Assembly (NCBI GenBank): GCA_963693365.1
Contig: CAVNZM010000011.1
Coordinates: 8,680,001-8,744,000 of the forward strand
Source: Amoebidium appalachense
Taxonomy: Eukaryota > Ichthyosporea
Reading direction: 5' to 3'
DNA: 64,000 bases
Part shown: one piece after another, positions 29,413 through 51,560 of the stretch
Layout of the letters: every line of letters begins with the position of its first letter
Position numbering within the stretch: the stretch's first letter is position 1
The notes under the pieces: model-generated
Told to the model about the DNA's origin: nothing
What the model saw: only the letters and a program-made list of their open reading frames with translations
Databases searched by the model: none
Translations under genes and position numbers: made by a program

Positions 29413-31020
29413 CCCGACTTCGTGCTCGTGTAGATCTCCAGAGGAGGGTAGGATCTTGATAATACTTGGATGCCGGCCGGCGAATCGGCGATCATAGCCC
29501 AGAGTAGACTCTTGAATGGAGGAACTTGGTTGAGCCTTTATAAAAAGGGCGAGAGCATTTTTTTGGATTCATTATTTAACATTGATGTTGAAAAAAAAAT
29601 AATCAGATATGTTTCTTCACTTTTGCTATAGCCCTAACGAAGTTGGCCTGCTCATGTGTCCAAGTACTAGTATCACGCGTGTCTCTGCTCATGTGTGTGC
29701 GTGAGTGCCTTGGTAAAGCTCCCAATGTTTTTCCTTTTTTTGCTAAAAAAGAAGAATTTTTTTTTTCTCGTAAACTCAAAAACTATAAGAAAAAACATTC
29801 CACGGAGCCTTTCGGGAAAATGAAGGTATCACTGATATGTGCACGCGTTATCTTGTTGCTCGGAAAAGCGTCGACCCTTTTCCGAGTAATCAGAAGCTTT
29901 GCGCCAACCAAAACCGCTTAAATCGAGCAACCAATCATAAATGATAATTTAGTTGAAGTAAGAGAAATATGATTGGTTGTCGTTGACGCATAGATCTATT
30001 CAGGCTGTTTGATGTCCGCGACCCCGCATGATACGCAACACTCAGACGCTCCATCACCGTGTATAAACTTGAAAGCAAAATAGAGTTAAATGAACTAATC
30101 TAATATATTGTATGTGTTTTATTATGCTTTTTCTGCTACAATCTATTACCGCTCAGACCTAGCCCACACACACGGTATGCAAACCCGACGAATCTATTTA
30201 GATCCCGCGAACGAATTCCATTGGATTACGTTACAGAAGCATGCAAAAACGTTATAAATAGAATTCATTACTGAGTTGTCGTGGGCCCCCAGCCGGCCCC
30301 AGGCCCCAACAGAGCATGCCATGCATCATCTCTGGCAAAAATACAATAAAACATGATTTTTATACCATTTTAGTTAGCCGGGCAACTAACAAAAGGACAC
30401 ATGCATGCATCCGACATTGATAATCAAGTAATATTTGAGCTCAAGTTTCAGTAGTTTTATTCCCCCCGCCCGCCCGGGCAAGATCTTTTTTTGTCAAAAA
30501 TAGCAGCTCCGGTGAGCTCCTGCTACACTGCGGCTGCATCACGTGCAATGATGCCAGGCCTCGTGCTCATGAATGAATTATGAATTCGAAGCGCACGCGC
30601 ACGCGAAATGCACTGAACATTCACCCCAAGCGACATGCTGAAGCTTTCGAGGACAACCAAATAGACAACCTTGGCTGGCTGCATGGACAGACGGTACCGG
30701 TGGCCTTCCTCATATGACAGAGACATTAAACTTGAAATTCGAATTCCTCCGAGGGCCCAGGTGTGGTGCACGTGCATGCGCATGTCTTGGTTTCCCGGTT
30801 GTAATTAGATGATGTTGATTTCAGGCATCCCGGAGGCATTTTTTTAAACAACAAGCTCCACCTGTTACTTCGGATCCCCTCACCTCGGGCCCCTCCCCCC
30901 CCCGCCCCCCACCCCTCCCCCTCCCCCCCCATACACACATCCCACCCCTCCCCCCACCCGCCCTTTGCGCCATGGCCTTTTCCCCCATCCCCCCTCCCCG
31001 CCCCCCTCCCCCTCCCCCCC
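29413..31020. other. Intergenic, AT-rich, no supported gene
   Basis: Contains CCAAT boxes (29930, 29970), a TATAAATA at ~30253 and a stretch (30540-30720) open in several frames on both strands with no recognisable domain. No gene called. Confidence 0.35.
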
Positions 31021-32900
<1,880 letters not shown>

Positions 32901-33107
32901 GTGTTGCTCTTATCCCGATGGAATTCCACAAACCAAACAAACAAAGCAAGGGGGGGGCAAAAAAAGAAAAGAAAAAGAAAATAAAAGAAAGGAAGAGGAG
33001 AAAAATGAGCCTACATACCTATCCAATTACAACGAGACTCTATTTACAGACGGTTTTGGCGTGTCATTTCTTTTTTTTTCTTTTTTCTTTTTTTCCCCCT
33101 CAACATT

Positions 33108-41454
<8,347 letters not shown>

Positions 41455-42106
41455 GCTTCCCTTAAATCACATCTGTTGGCTATACACATCCCCCCCCTCC
41501 CCGTCCCCCTCCCCACCCACCCCTTCCCCCCCCCCCCCCTCCCCCCCCCCCCCCCACACACACACCACTCCACTTTCTTCTATCTAGTGGCTGTACCTTT
41601 CGGCCGGTGCTTGCTCCCGGCTCGGGAGAAGTTGGGCTTGAAGCCATAAAAGCGACTCTTTAACCAACCACACAACCTAAACCTTTTGTTAGGTGAATTA
41701 CGTCACTTTTTCTTTTAGCCCCAAGTTACCCCCCAATTTTTCGAGCGATGCTATAACCTGTTAGAGCTTTGTGCATGAGCAGTGGGGCCCGAAGCAATAT
41801 TGTAACTCCTGTTTACGTATTCTAGTCTACCGTCTCGAATTAATCACAGGAGTTCACTTTTGCCCCCTTCACTCTTTCCTGGTTAGATGTTCTGTACAGA
41901 AAATGCCTTTGTAGATCTGCCCATTCCATTGTAGATCTTCACATTCCATTTGTCAACACCCGAAATTTCCGCTCACGCACCAGTGTTCGCTGCGTTTCCC
42001 TTCCCCCAAGGCCTTGCAATTGCGAAATCCCTCCGGGACCTTTATTTTGAGTCAACTTCCTCTTCATCCCTACCCCTGCAGAGGCTCGATTCCAAATATC
42101 GGGGGA
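41455..42106. other. TSEN54 5' flank, no other gene seen
   Basis: C-rich tracts (41490-41560), then unique DNA to the (CT)n array. The TSEN54 promoter should lie here, but no TATA or CCAAT box is convincing. Confidence 0.4.
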
Positions 42107-42390
<284 letters not shown>

Positions 42391-42404
42391 CAGCAGCCAG
42401 CACC

Positions 42405-43203
42405 ATGGTTACGGAGCTGTGTGCCCTGCTGGAAACACCAGGACCAGCAGGGGACGTGGTCCGGTACCGAGCCTGGCAGCAGCAACACGTGACAGGCCTA
42501 CCCTACCCACCCCTGCAAGCACCCCCAGCCAAACTTTACAGGCTAGGGGGAAAGCAGCTCCACAACTATTGGGCCCATATCACGGGGATCCTTCACGAGC
42601 AGCACCTGAGTATTGGGGAAACCCCCCCCAAAAAAAACACAAGCACCCCCCCCCCCCCCCCCCCCCCCCCTCCCCCCAAGAAGAAGGAGGGGAAGCAGCA
42701 ACAACAACCAGCACCCCTATCAACACCGCTTTCCCGGACCACACCTTTGCGGCCCACATCGGCCCCCACACACACCCCCGTCAACTCTACACGGTGGAGG
42801 ACAACATGGTACGGCCGGTGTGTTCCGGGCGTTCCCCGAACTGCCCCACCCCCCAGACCTACTACACCCGGGAGCTACACAGTGGTACAGGTCCATCATC
42901 AAGGGGGCCATCCCCATCGCAGCCCAACTACGGCCAGCACCCAGACCACACACCCACCACACCATTGACCTCGTGGCAAACCACCCCGCCGGTGCATTCA
43001 TGGTGGAAATAGTCAAGAACGGGCAATATGAACTCAGCCAGGTGGTGGCCCACACCACCCACAACGGGGAGGCTTGGGTCAAAATAGCCCATCTACGGGA
43101 CAACACAGAGGAGGAGGGGCTGAGATGGCACCGACCCACGTGGAACGACCCACATGGAACAGCCCATTTCCGTTTTTGCCCCGGTGACTGCAAATACGGC
43201 CAC
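42405..43203 (+). pseudogene. LINE family C, upstream ORF segment (interrupted by copia)
   Basis: ATG at 42405 in good context (AGCACCATGG) opens MVTELCALLETPGPAGDVVR. After poly(C) (42646-42670) the frame changes, and the conserved-looking text continues as GATQWYRSIIKGAIPIAAQL, HTIDLVANHPAGAFMVEIVK, QYELSQVVAHTTHNGEAWVK and FRFCPGDCKYGH. It stops at the copia insertion (43203) and resumes in frame at 49080 (SPWNLAYTPATL) once the copia element and one GCCAC are removed. No known domain is recognised in this part. Confidence 0.65.
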
Positions 43204-43968
43204 TGTTGGAGTACACTGGTACTCCCGGCTAGCAATGTCTGTTAGAGAAAGTTTCTGAGCAATTGAATAATTGTTTCAACACTCACTCGAGTGCATAGAG
43301 CTTTTGTTTACGGTCATATTCATATATGGTAGTTATATGTTTGAGCCGAAACTGTACCAATGACGAGCTTCACTAGCAACGTGCTAATTGTGCTCATTAA
43401 TTAATATTCCCGGTTCAGATGATGTCATGTCTATATTTGCCACAGGATTCTATTCTTAGAGTGGTAGTGTGCTTTATTCCCGGATATTCTCAGAATATTT
43501 TTAGTTGTGTGAAGTAAGATTTACGTTTAACTGCAATTGGTGTGTTAAACACGTTTATTTGTGTGCTTTAGTGCAAGTTAACTAGCCACTCAACGTGCAC
43601 AGTTAACTTTTATATCTTTAACGACTTGTTTTCATTGTGCTCTCTTTTCGGCCATGCTGTACATGGCCCACCACCAGGGTGCACACGAGGCCACCACGAG
43701 GTGGCCAACGACTATATAAAGCAGTGCCTCCCATGTCACAAACATGGGAAGCAGAACGTTTGATTTACACTTTTCTACTGTCGTTTTCAGTGCACAAAAC
43801 ACATAGACAAGCTACCCATCATACACGACACTATGTCTGACAACTTACAGTTGCAGCAACTAGTCCAACTACTGGAGCAGAGGTTGGCCTCACAAGATGC
43901 AATCATTTCTGACTTACAGAAGGAACAACGTGCACTAGAACTAGCTTCTATGAACACGATGTCCAACA
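43204..43968 (+). repeat. Copia 5' LTR
   Basis: Begins TGTTGGAGTACACTGGTACT and ends ATGTCCAACA. Contains a TATA box (ACTATATAAAG, ~43707-43717) and a stem-loop CCCATGTCACAAACATGGG just downstream. The gag start codon (43833) lies inside the LTR. Confidence 0.95.
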
Positions 43969-45041
43969 GGGTTATGGGCCCCTCACGTAATGATTCCATC
44001 AAGTTCAAGGTCGACATCCCTCTCTTCACTGGCATTGATAATGATTCAGGCACGGACTACCACACATGGGCCGAAACCATGTATGTCCAGCTTTCTGGTG
44101 CTGGTCTTCTCCACACCATCGCGCCCAGTACGGAGCACCCGGCTACCCGTGAACAGGTCGACACTGCCCGTTCCTACCTGTGGCAAGCACTCTCGGTTGA
44201 CGTGCGTTGTATCCTAGGGTTAACACGCACCACCACACCTGCGGAGATATGGTCGGCCCTATCTGCCCACTACCTGGAGCAATCTGAGGCCAATCAGTAC
44301 GACCTTATCGGGCTGTACATGAATTCTACGCCTGAACCTACGGACACCGCGACGAAATACGCCATGAAGCTCCGCGGCTACGTGCGGCGCCTGGCCGATT
44401 ACGGCACACAAATTGGTGATGCTCAAGTGCTGACCAAGCTCACCAACGACCTCGGCAAGGTGCCTTACTACGAAATGCCTGTCATTGCCTACAAGATGAC
44501 ACCCAAGCCTACCGTAATGGGCCTCCTCCAACAGCTACGGGCATATGAGACCAGCCACCCACGTGCACGTGTGACTACCAGCTCCGGGCCGGCCGCCTTC
44601 ACCACACGGGCTCCTCAACCTGTCATCTGCCACGGCTGCGGCAAACCAGGCCACATCAAGTCTCAGTGCCCCAACGGCAACGGCCAACACAGCAACTCTG
44701 GCAACAACCGTGCCAGCACCTACCCCAAGGGTTACTGCGTCAACCACCCACTGTCTACCAGTCACACTACCGCCATGTGCAAGGGGGGCAACCGTGCCAA
44801 CGGCCGCAAACCTAAGGGTGGTCCCCTCCCGCCTGGGTCCTGCATCAACCACCCTGCCTCTACTACCCACACTACGGCACAGTGCAAGGGGGGGCTGCCG
44901 CTCCCCGGGCTTTCCTCATGTCTAGCAACGACTGTGGCACCAACAAGGTGCTCCTCGACTCTGGAGCCACTGACCATGTGTGCCCCCGGCCCGATGTGTT
45001 CGTCAACATGCGTGCGGCGCCTTACTCCACGGTCCAAGTAG
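43833..45041 (+). CDS. Copia Gag, 402 aa, start codon inside the 5' LTR
   Basis: Structural protein of the virus-like particle. ATG at 43833 begins MSDNLQLQQLVQLLEQRLAS, a leucine-rich coiled-coil segment (residues 1-45) encoded by the LTR. The frame runs through the primer-binding site into the Gag core (DYHTWAETMYVQLSGAGLLH). Near residue 270 lies the CCHC zinc knuckle CHGCGKPGHIKSQC, followed by two tandem C-x3-H-x6-H-x4-C modules (CVNHPLSTSHTTAMC and CINHPASTTHTTAQC), seen in some copia Gags. At an AAGGGGGGGC run (44885-44894) the pol frame takes over; the Gag frame then runs on to a stop at 45041. No alternative upstream start is needed, but the ATG at 43975 could also serve. Confidence 0.9.
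   Translation: MSDNLQLQQLVQLLEQRLASQDAIISDLQKEQRALELASMNTMSNRVMGPSRNDSIKFKVDIPLFTGIDNDSGTDYHTWAETMYVQLSGAGLLHTIAPSTEHPATREQVDTARSYLWQALSVDVRCILGLTRTTTPAEIWSALSAHYLEQSEANQYDLIGLYMNSTPEPTDTATKYAMKLRGYVRRLADYGTQIGDAQVLTKLTNDLGKVPYYEMPVIAYKMTPKPTVMGLLQQLRAYETSHPRARVTTSSGPAAFTTRAPQPVICHGCGKPGHIKSQCPNGNGQHSNSGNNRASTYPKGYCVNHPLSTSHTTAMCKGGNRANGRKPKGGPLPPGSCINHPASTTHTTAQCKGGLPLPGLSSCLATTVAPTRCSSTLEPLTMCAPGPMCSSTCVRRLTPRSK
43969..43981 (+). promoter_or_regulatory. Primer-binding site for half-tRNA (initiator Met) priming
   Basis: GGGTTATGGGCCC directly follows the LTR. It is complementary to the anticodon-arm region of eukaryotic initiator tRNA-Met (GGGCCCATAACCC), the same internal-tRNA priming known from Drosophila copia, rather than to the tRNA 3' end. 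Confidence 0.85.
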
Positions 45042-48000
45042 CCGACAAGGGTGCATGTGCAGTGCTTGGGGTGGGCGACGTGTTCTTTTCCAGCACCATC
45101 GACGGCGTTACTGCGGTGCATCAGCTGACGGATGTACTCTACGTGCCCTCCATCCCCGACACTCTCATCAGTGTGTTCACGGCATCTACCAACGGCGATT
45201 TACCCCGCTTTGACACCCGCGGCGGCGTTAAGTTGTGCTACGGCGATCAAATTCTGGCCACCGGCTCGGCTGTCGGCACCAAGCTGTACCACATGGCGGT
45301 GTCTCTTCTGCGCGCGGACACAACCCCGGACGCCCAAACCACCACTGCTCCGCGTATCCTCAAGGTTACTGCCGACCTCAACACGTGGCACTACCGTCTG
45401 GGCCATGCTGGCATTGACGCTGTACGCTCGGTCATCAAGTCTGCAGGCCTGTTGGTGGGTGGCGGTGCCAAGTCTCCGGGTGTGTGTGAGCCCTGTGCCC
45501 TCGGCAAAGCCCACCGTGTTGCCTTCTCCGAATCAACCAGCCAAGCTCCCCGGGTCCTAGCCAAGGTTCACAGCGACATCAGCGGCCCCTTCCCTCCCGC
45601 GATCGGTGGTGCTCAGTACTTGGCGACGTTCCACGACGACTTCACCGGCCACACCACGGCCGTGCCCCTCGTCAAGAAGTCAGACACACTGGCTGCATAT
45701 GTGACGTACCACAAGGCGGCGGTTACCCAACACGGTGTTCCCATGCAGGTGTTTCAGTCCGACGGGGGGGCGAGTACATGGGCACGGCCTTCGGGGACTA
45801 CAACCGTGAGCACGGCATTCGCCATCAGATCACTACCACCGGCTCTCCTCAACAGAATGGGACTGCCGAACGACTGAACCGGACCCTCCTCGACATGGTT
45901 CGGGCACTCCTGCAGCAGTCCGGCCTTCCGGTGGGATTCTGGGCCGAGGCAGCTGTGACCGCGGCTTTTATACGCAACATGCTCCCGTCGCGAGCCACCG
46001 GCAGCCAATCGTCTCCCGCCCTGCTGTGGCATTCCTCCCGACTACAGCCGGCTCCGTGTCTGGGGCTCTCCCTGCTACGTCCATCAACAGGATACACCGA
46101 AACTGGCGCCTCGTGCCGTCAAGGGCATCTTCGTGGGCTACCCTCCTAACATCAAGGGCTACAAGGTCTGGATTCCAGCAGCACACAAGATGACCGTCAG
46201 CCGTGACGTGCAGTTCGACGAGGCTGCTATTCTGCACCCCCTCCGTGATGTCCCATCTGATTGGTCGACCGCACCGGCAATTCATCATTTTTTGGAGTCA
46301 TCTGATTCGTCAAATCAGCCAGCCAATCACATCGTCCGGAATGATCAGCAATCTGATTCGTCTCGTCTGTCAGCCAATGGGACAGCGCCGAGTGATCAAT
46401 TGGACATTCCGATCCTGCCCGAGCCTGCACATCGGCTCCCTCGGACGACCCGTAGTGGCGCTGTGTACAACGACCAACGTCGAGGCCCGACTGCCAACGT
46501 GGCTGCTGCTACGGCCCCCCTTGCCTCCCAGGCTACGGCTCCTGCATCAACACCCATCAAGGCTTCCACCATTGTTGTCCCCAAGACTGTCCGGGCTGCA
46601 CTCAAGAGTCCCCAGCGTCTGAAATGGGAGGAGGCTGCACACCGTGAGCTCAAGGCCCTGGAAGACAACGGCACCTTCACCCTTGTGCCCCGTCCAGAGG
46701 ATGGCTCCACTGTCATTCCGGTCGGCTGGGTCTTTACGGTCAAGCAGGACAACGTCGGCAACGTCACTGCTTTCAAGGCCCGGCTTGTGGCCCGGGGCAA
46801 CTACCAGCAGCCTGGCCAGGACTATTTCGTCACCGAGTCACCTGTGGCTGCGCTGGCTACCATCCGGCTGGTTTTGGCTACCTCCGTGGCCCAAGGTCTG
46901 CCTCTGCGCCACATCGACGTCAACACAGCATTCCTCAACGGCACCGTCAACGAGACCATCTACATTGAGCAGCCCCCTGGCTTCGTCAACCCCTCGGCCC
47001 CCCATGCTGTCGGCTTGCTCCACAAGGCGCTCTACGGCCTAAAACAGGCACCGCGCCAGTGGTATGAGGCCCTCCGTGACCATCTCCTCGACCAAGGCTT
47101 CATTGTGAGTGCTGCTGACCCGTGCCTGTTCATCAAGAATGCCGGGACCCCAACGTTTATTGCCCTTGCTGCCTACGTGGATGACTTCACCGTGACGGCC
47201 GCCACTGATGCGCTCATCGACGATTTTTTCACCAAGCTGGATGCTCGTTTCTCTGCCAAGGACCTGGGTCGTCCTACCCTGCTCATCGGGCACACTCTTA
47301 CCTGGCTGGAGGACGGGTCTCTGCGTCTGGGCCATCGTCAACACATCATCGACTTGGCTGCCCGTTTTCGTCTCACCCACATGTCCGGCACCAAGACCCC
47401 CATCGTCCCGGGCCAGGCCAGTGAAAGCAACAAGACCCCAGCCCACAGCAAGAAGGAGGACTATGCGAGCCTGGTCGGTGCCCTGCTGTGGATTGCGCGT
47501 ACCACCCGCCCCGACATTTCCCAGGCTCTGGGAGTCCTTACTCGACACATTCATGCGCCCACCGTCACCCACTGGACTATGGCTACCAGAGTTGTAAGCT
47601 ACCTGCTGGCCACCATCGACCTGGGTATTGTCTACCGTCCCGGCCCCCCCACCCTTGTTGGCTACTCCGACTCCGACTACGCCGAGGACCGCGACACCCG
47701 GCGCTCCACCACGGGCTATGTCTTCTTCATCAACTCCTCCCCTGTGTCCTGGGTGTCTCGGCTCCAGTCCATCACCACCCACAGCTCCACTGAGGCTGAA
47801 TTTGTGGCCATGTCTGCTGCTACGAACGAGGCCATATGGCTCAACTATGTGATGGACGACCTGGGCCTTAATCCTATCGATGAGCCCACCCCGGTGCCCA
47901 TCCATGGGGACAATGAGTCTGCCCGGGCCCTGCTGGACACCCTGGGGGTTAAGCCCAAGACCAAGCACATCGACGTCCGCTACTGCTCCGTCAAGGAACA

Positions 48001-48124
48001 TCACCTGCTGGGCAACATCACTGTGGTCCCGGTGGCTTCTACTGACAACAAGGCCGACATGTTCACCAAGGCCCTGTCTGCCTCTTTCTTCACCAAGGCC
48101 GTGGGGATGCTCAACATGTGCTGA
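44882..48124 (+). pseudogene. Copia Pol: protease, integrase, RT, RNase H (frame-interrupted)
   Basis: Protease motif LLDSGATDHVC at ~44955. Integrase has the zinc region WHYRLGHAG...CEPCALGK, first Asp in VHSDISGPFP, second in VFQSDGG and Glu in GSPQQNGTAERLNRTLLDM. RT has VGWVFTVKQDNVGNVTAFKA, KALYGLKQAPRQWYEAL and AAYVDDF (catalytic YVDD). RNase H has SDSDYAEDRDTRRSTTGYVF, STEAEFVAM and KHIDVRYCSVKEH. The stop is TGA at 48122-48124. The frame changes at GACGGGGGGGC (~45761-45770), inside SDGG-GEYMG, and changes back near 46030 (after ALLW). Over ~260 bp the coding text is therefore in another frame, so full-length Pol is not made from this copy unless these are sequencing indels or recoding sites. 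Confidence 0.9.
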
Positions 48125-48296
48125 GCACCCGTCATCAACCAACTGCGCCCTCATACTTCAGGGGGGGGAGAGAGTTGCATCCGACTGTGCAACTACGTGT
48201 ACCATACTAAAATTGAGTAGGGGAATCTTTATTGTCTGTATTTTGTGCACCTGAAGCACTCGAGCTCAGTTGCATTAATTCATACCACAATTATCC

Positions 48297-48309
48297 AATT
48301 GAGTAGGGG
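48297..48309 (+). promoter_or_regulatory. Probable polypurine tract of copia
   Basis: AATTGAGTAGGGG abuts the 3' LTR. The same AATTGAGTAGGGG occurs at 48213-48225, and a stronger purine run (AGGGGGGGGAGAGAG) at 48160-48174, so there may be an additional upstream tract. Confidence 0.5.
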
Positions 48310-49074
48310 TGTTGGAGTACACTGGTACTCCCGGCTAGCAATGTCTGTTAGAGAAAGTTTCTGAGCAATTGAATAATTGTTTCAACACTCACTCGAGTGC
48401 ATAGAGCTTTTGTTTACGGTCATATTCATATATGGTAGTTATATGTTTGAGCCGAAACTGTACCAATGACGAGCTTCACTAGCAACGTGCTAATTGTGCT
48501 CATTAATTAATATTCCCGGTTCAGATGATGTCATGTCTATATTTGCCACAGGATTCTATTCTTAGAGTGGTAGTGTGCTTTATTCCCGGATATTCTCAGA
48601 ATATTTTTAGTTGTGTGAAGTAAGATTTACGTTTAACTGCAATTGGTGTGTTAAACACGTTTATTTGTGTGCTTTAGTGCAAGTTAACTAGCCACTCAAC
48701 GTGCACAGTTAACTTTTATATCTTTAACGACTTGTTTTCATTGTGCTCTCTTTTCGGCCATGCCGTACATGGCCCACCACCAGGGTGCACACGAGGCCAC
48801 CATGAGGTGGCCAACGACTATATAAAGCAGTGCCTCCAATGTCACAAACATGGGAAGCAGAACGTTTGATTTACACTTTTCTACTGTCGTTTTCAGTGCA
48901 CAAAACACATAGACAAGCTACCCATCATACACGACACTATGTCTGACAACTTACAGTTGCAGCAACTAGTCCAACTACTGGAGCAGAGGTTGGCCTCACA
49001 AGATGCAATCATTTCTGACTTACAGAAGGAACAACGTGCACTAGAACTAGCTTCTATGAACACGATGTCCAACA
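48310..49074 (+). repeat. Copia 3' LTR
   Basis: 765 bp, almost identical to the 5' LTR, including the first 44 codons of gag. The open frame at 48939-49226 is therefore LTR plus host sequence and not a separate gene. The stem of the CCCATGTC hairpin carries one change here (CCAATGTC). Confidence 0.95.
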
Positions 49075-49079
49075 GCCAC

Positions 49080-51012
49080 TCCCCATGGAACCTGGCCTAC
49101 ACCCCGGCCACCCTCTCTCCCAGCCAGCCCCGGGTACGCAGACGGAGAGGGGGAAGGGTCAGACACGGAGCCAGAATCGGAGTCAATGGGGCCCAGCGAC
49201 GACTCCGACGACTCAGAGGACTCTAGCACCGACAGCACCAACAGCAAATACGAGCCCTCTGAGCCCCCAGCCGATAACCACACCCACAACAAGCAGTGTG
49301 TGGGGTTGACCCGTGCTGTGGAGGTGATACGGGCAGACCCCTACGTGGCCTTCAAGACCCGAATCACCACCCACATGGTAGTCCCGAAGTACCACAAGGA
49401 CTTCATCAACACCGACAGTATCGACATCTACCAAGTCATCGCACTGAAGGATGGCTCCGATCCGGCCGAGCAGTGGAGGAAGATACACCATTTTCGGCGG
49501 CATCTTCCCCCCCACCAACAGGGATCACCCCAGATGCTCCACCTGCAAGCCAACGAGGAGGCCACACCCTTGCCGGGGGACCTCCCCGGCCCACCAACCC
49601 CCCAGCAGCCACCACCGGTAGGGTCAACACCATGACACAAGTGCACGGCCCACCCGGCTGACCTGCCGAGCCCACCCACTCCCCGTAGGCTCACCTACAC
49701 CGACTTGGTGCCCCAGGCCACCTATGACGAGTGGCAGCAGCAAATCACCCTGATCCCCCCAGACCAACCGATCTGTTTATACGGACGGCAGTCTCATCCA
49801 CCCGGGCAGGAGGATAGCCCAGGCCGGAGCCGGGGATGTGCTGGACACCCCGGACCGGAAAGCACCACCACACCAGTGACGGCCAAGACCAGGCTCCATA
49901 CGGCCCTATCATCCACCCAAGCCGAACTCACGGGGGTACTACTAGCCCTCCTGCTCACCCCCACCACCACCCCCATCCACATCAAGCTCGATAACCTCGG
50001 AGTAGTCGACCGATGGACGGCAAATATGGACCCCACCACACCCCCTCGACGTAAGCTAAAGTTCCCCCACATAGTGGAATGGGCTCACGTACGAGACCAA
50101 CTCTCCCTACGGCAACCAGGCTCTGTGCAGGTATCGTGGGTGAAGGGGCACCAATCCAACACCAAACGGTATGGTCAACGAAATAACGAGGCAGACAAGG
50201 CAGCCAATGCAGGAAGAGCCCTCCCCCTCCCCCCCCCCCCTACCTCCGGCCCCGGGGGGGGGGGGAAATACTTCCTACGACTACAAGGCCACCGTATCCC
50301 CGGCAACATTCCCGGTACACTCAACCGGTTGAACAAGGACTTCCTCACCGACATGGCCGGCAAGACCAAGGCTATGTCCATACTAGCCGACCCCAGACTG
50401 CTCCCAGCCGAACGAAACCCCCTCAAGCTCAACAAGGGGCCCGCACAGGCAACCATCGGGGCCGTCAGAGGCAACATTCGTAGCCTGTCCCTGGCTATGG
50501 GCACCCTGCCTACCATGACACGGCTACACCGAGATCACCCCACCGTCGTTACACAGCCCACATGCCCCCGGTGCAGCCAGCACTCTGAGACCACCACCCA
50601 CCTCTGGGCCTGCCCGGCCCATGCCGGGGAGGTCCCCACCCTGACCACGGCCATCACAGCCTGCATCCACAACGTCCTGCACACTCGTCATCCAAACACC
50701 CCCACGGCACAGCACCACCATACGGCAGCCACGGTGGTAGACCAATGTGCATGGATAAACTGGATAGCAGGCAACGGTGGCCCACCAGACCCCGAAGACA
50801 TCGTGGGTCGAACGGAGATTCTGCCCACGATCGGGGGGCCCACTACTTGCAGCCACCGGCACCACCAAGACCACCACCCGGGCCATCTTAGGAAAAATCA
50901 CAGTAGAGTTGCAGTCCCTTTTCTTTTCAAAAATTTGGCACCCACGGAACACAACACTCCCCCCCACCCACCCCAAAATGCAAAAACACCACCATATACC
51001 CACCACCCGTAG
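49080..51012 (+). pseudogene. LINE family C, downstream part with RNase H and CCHC-like end (frameshifted)
   Basis: Continues LINE C after the copia element. An acidic segment (DDSDDSEDSSTDSTNSKYEP) is followed by a region with VVPKYHKDFINTDSIDIYQV. RNase H follows: YTDGSLIHPG (first Asp, in a shifted frame at 49778), STQAELTGVLLALL (Glu), IKLDNLGVVDRW (Asp) and VSWVKGHQSN...NNEADKAAN (His/Asp). Then comes CPRCSQHSETTTHLWACP, the cysteine-histidine motif that ends many I/R1-type LINE proteins. No RT domain lies between the upstream segment and the RNase H, so the element is internally deleted or non-autonomous. There are at least three frame changes (near 49150, at the TGA of 49633, near 49775). 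Confidence 0.7.
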
Positions 51013-51560
51013 AAAGAAAATTATGGCTCCCCAAAAACCCAAGACACCAACAAATACACCCCCCACACACACCCGGTCAGCCTGTTCTGACTGCCGGAAC
51101 ACACACAGACCCAGTGTGCCCTGCAAGACCCACCTTTTACACAAAGACATCGCCACAACATACGTACAACTTACACATAATGTTAGGCAGCAACCCCCTC
51201 CCCCCCCACCACCACACCCCATCATCCACCCATACCCACCGTAAATACTATACACAACACGTAGGACTTCCCAATACTGTAGATCGACCAATGAGAGCCC
51301 TCGGTTAACGTTTAATGCTAGGTTTTGAATGGAGGGGAGGACTGGAGCCTCCTGCCGGCGTGGCTGGGGTAGTAGCCCTGGGCAAAGTGTGTACTTATAG
51401 TTAGGTTGTGAAGGATGGTTTAGCTTAGCTGAATTCATAGATAGCACCTTAACTAGTGTACTGTCGGTGCTGTGTGGTAGACGGTAGTTTCCCTAGAGGG
51501 CCTGAAAAGGCCCTCCGGGAACAAAACGTGTTAAAATAAAATAATAATAATAATAATAAA

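Larger units (their letters stand above)
43199..49079 (+). mobile_element. Ty1/copia LTR retrotransposon, complete and young
   Basis: Target duplication GCCAC at 43199-43203 and 49075-49079. The element is 43204-49074 (5871 bp) with 765-bp LTRs, TGTTGGA...TCCAACA at both LTRs, a primer-binding site, gag with zinc knuckle, and pol in the order protease-integrase-RT-RNase H (the copia order). The two LTRs differ at about three positions that I could see (for example CATGCTG/CATGCCG, CACGAGG/CATGAGG, CTCCCATG/CTCCAATG), so the insertion is recent. Confidence 0.95.

Noticed and set aside
47039-48154. 371-codon minus-strand frame antisense to copia RT/RNase H
   Set aside because: A shadow of the GC-rich pol frame; no domain.
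48939-49226. Second gag gene
   Set aside because: It is the gag start carried by the 3' LTR running into LINE C sequence.
50524-51447. 307-codon minus-strand frame
   Set aside because: Antisense shadow of LINE C RNase H and its 3' UTR; no recognisable domain.
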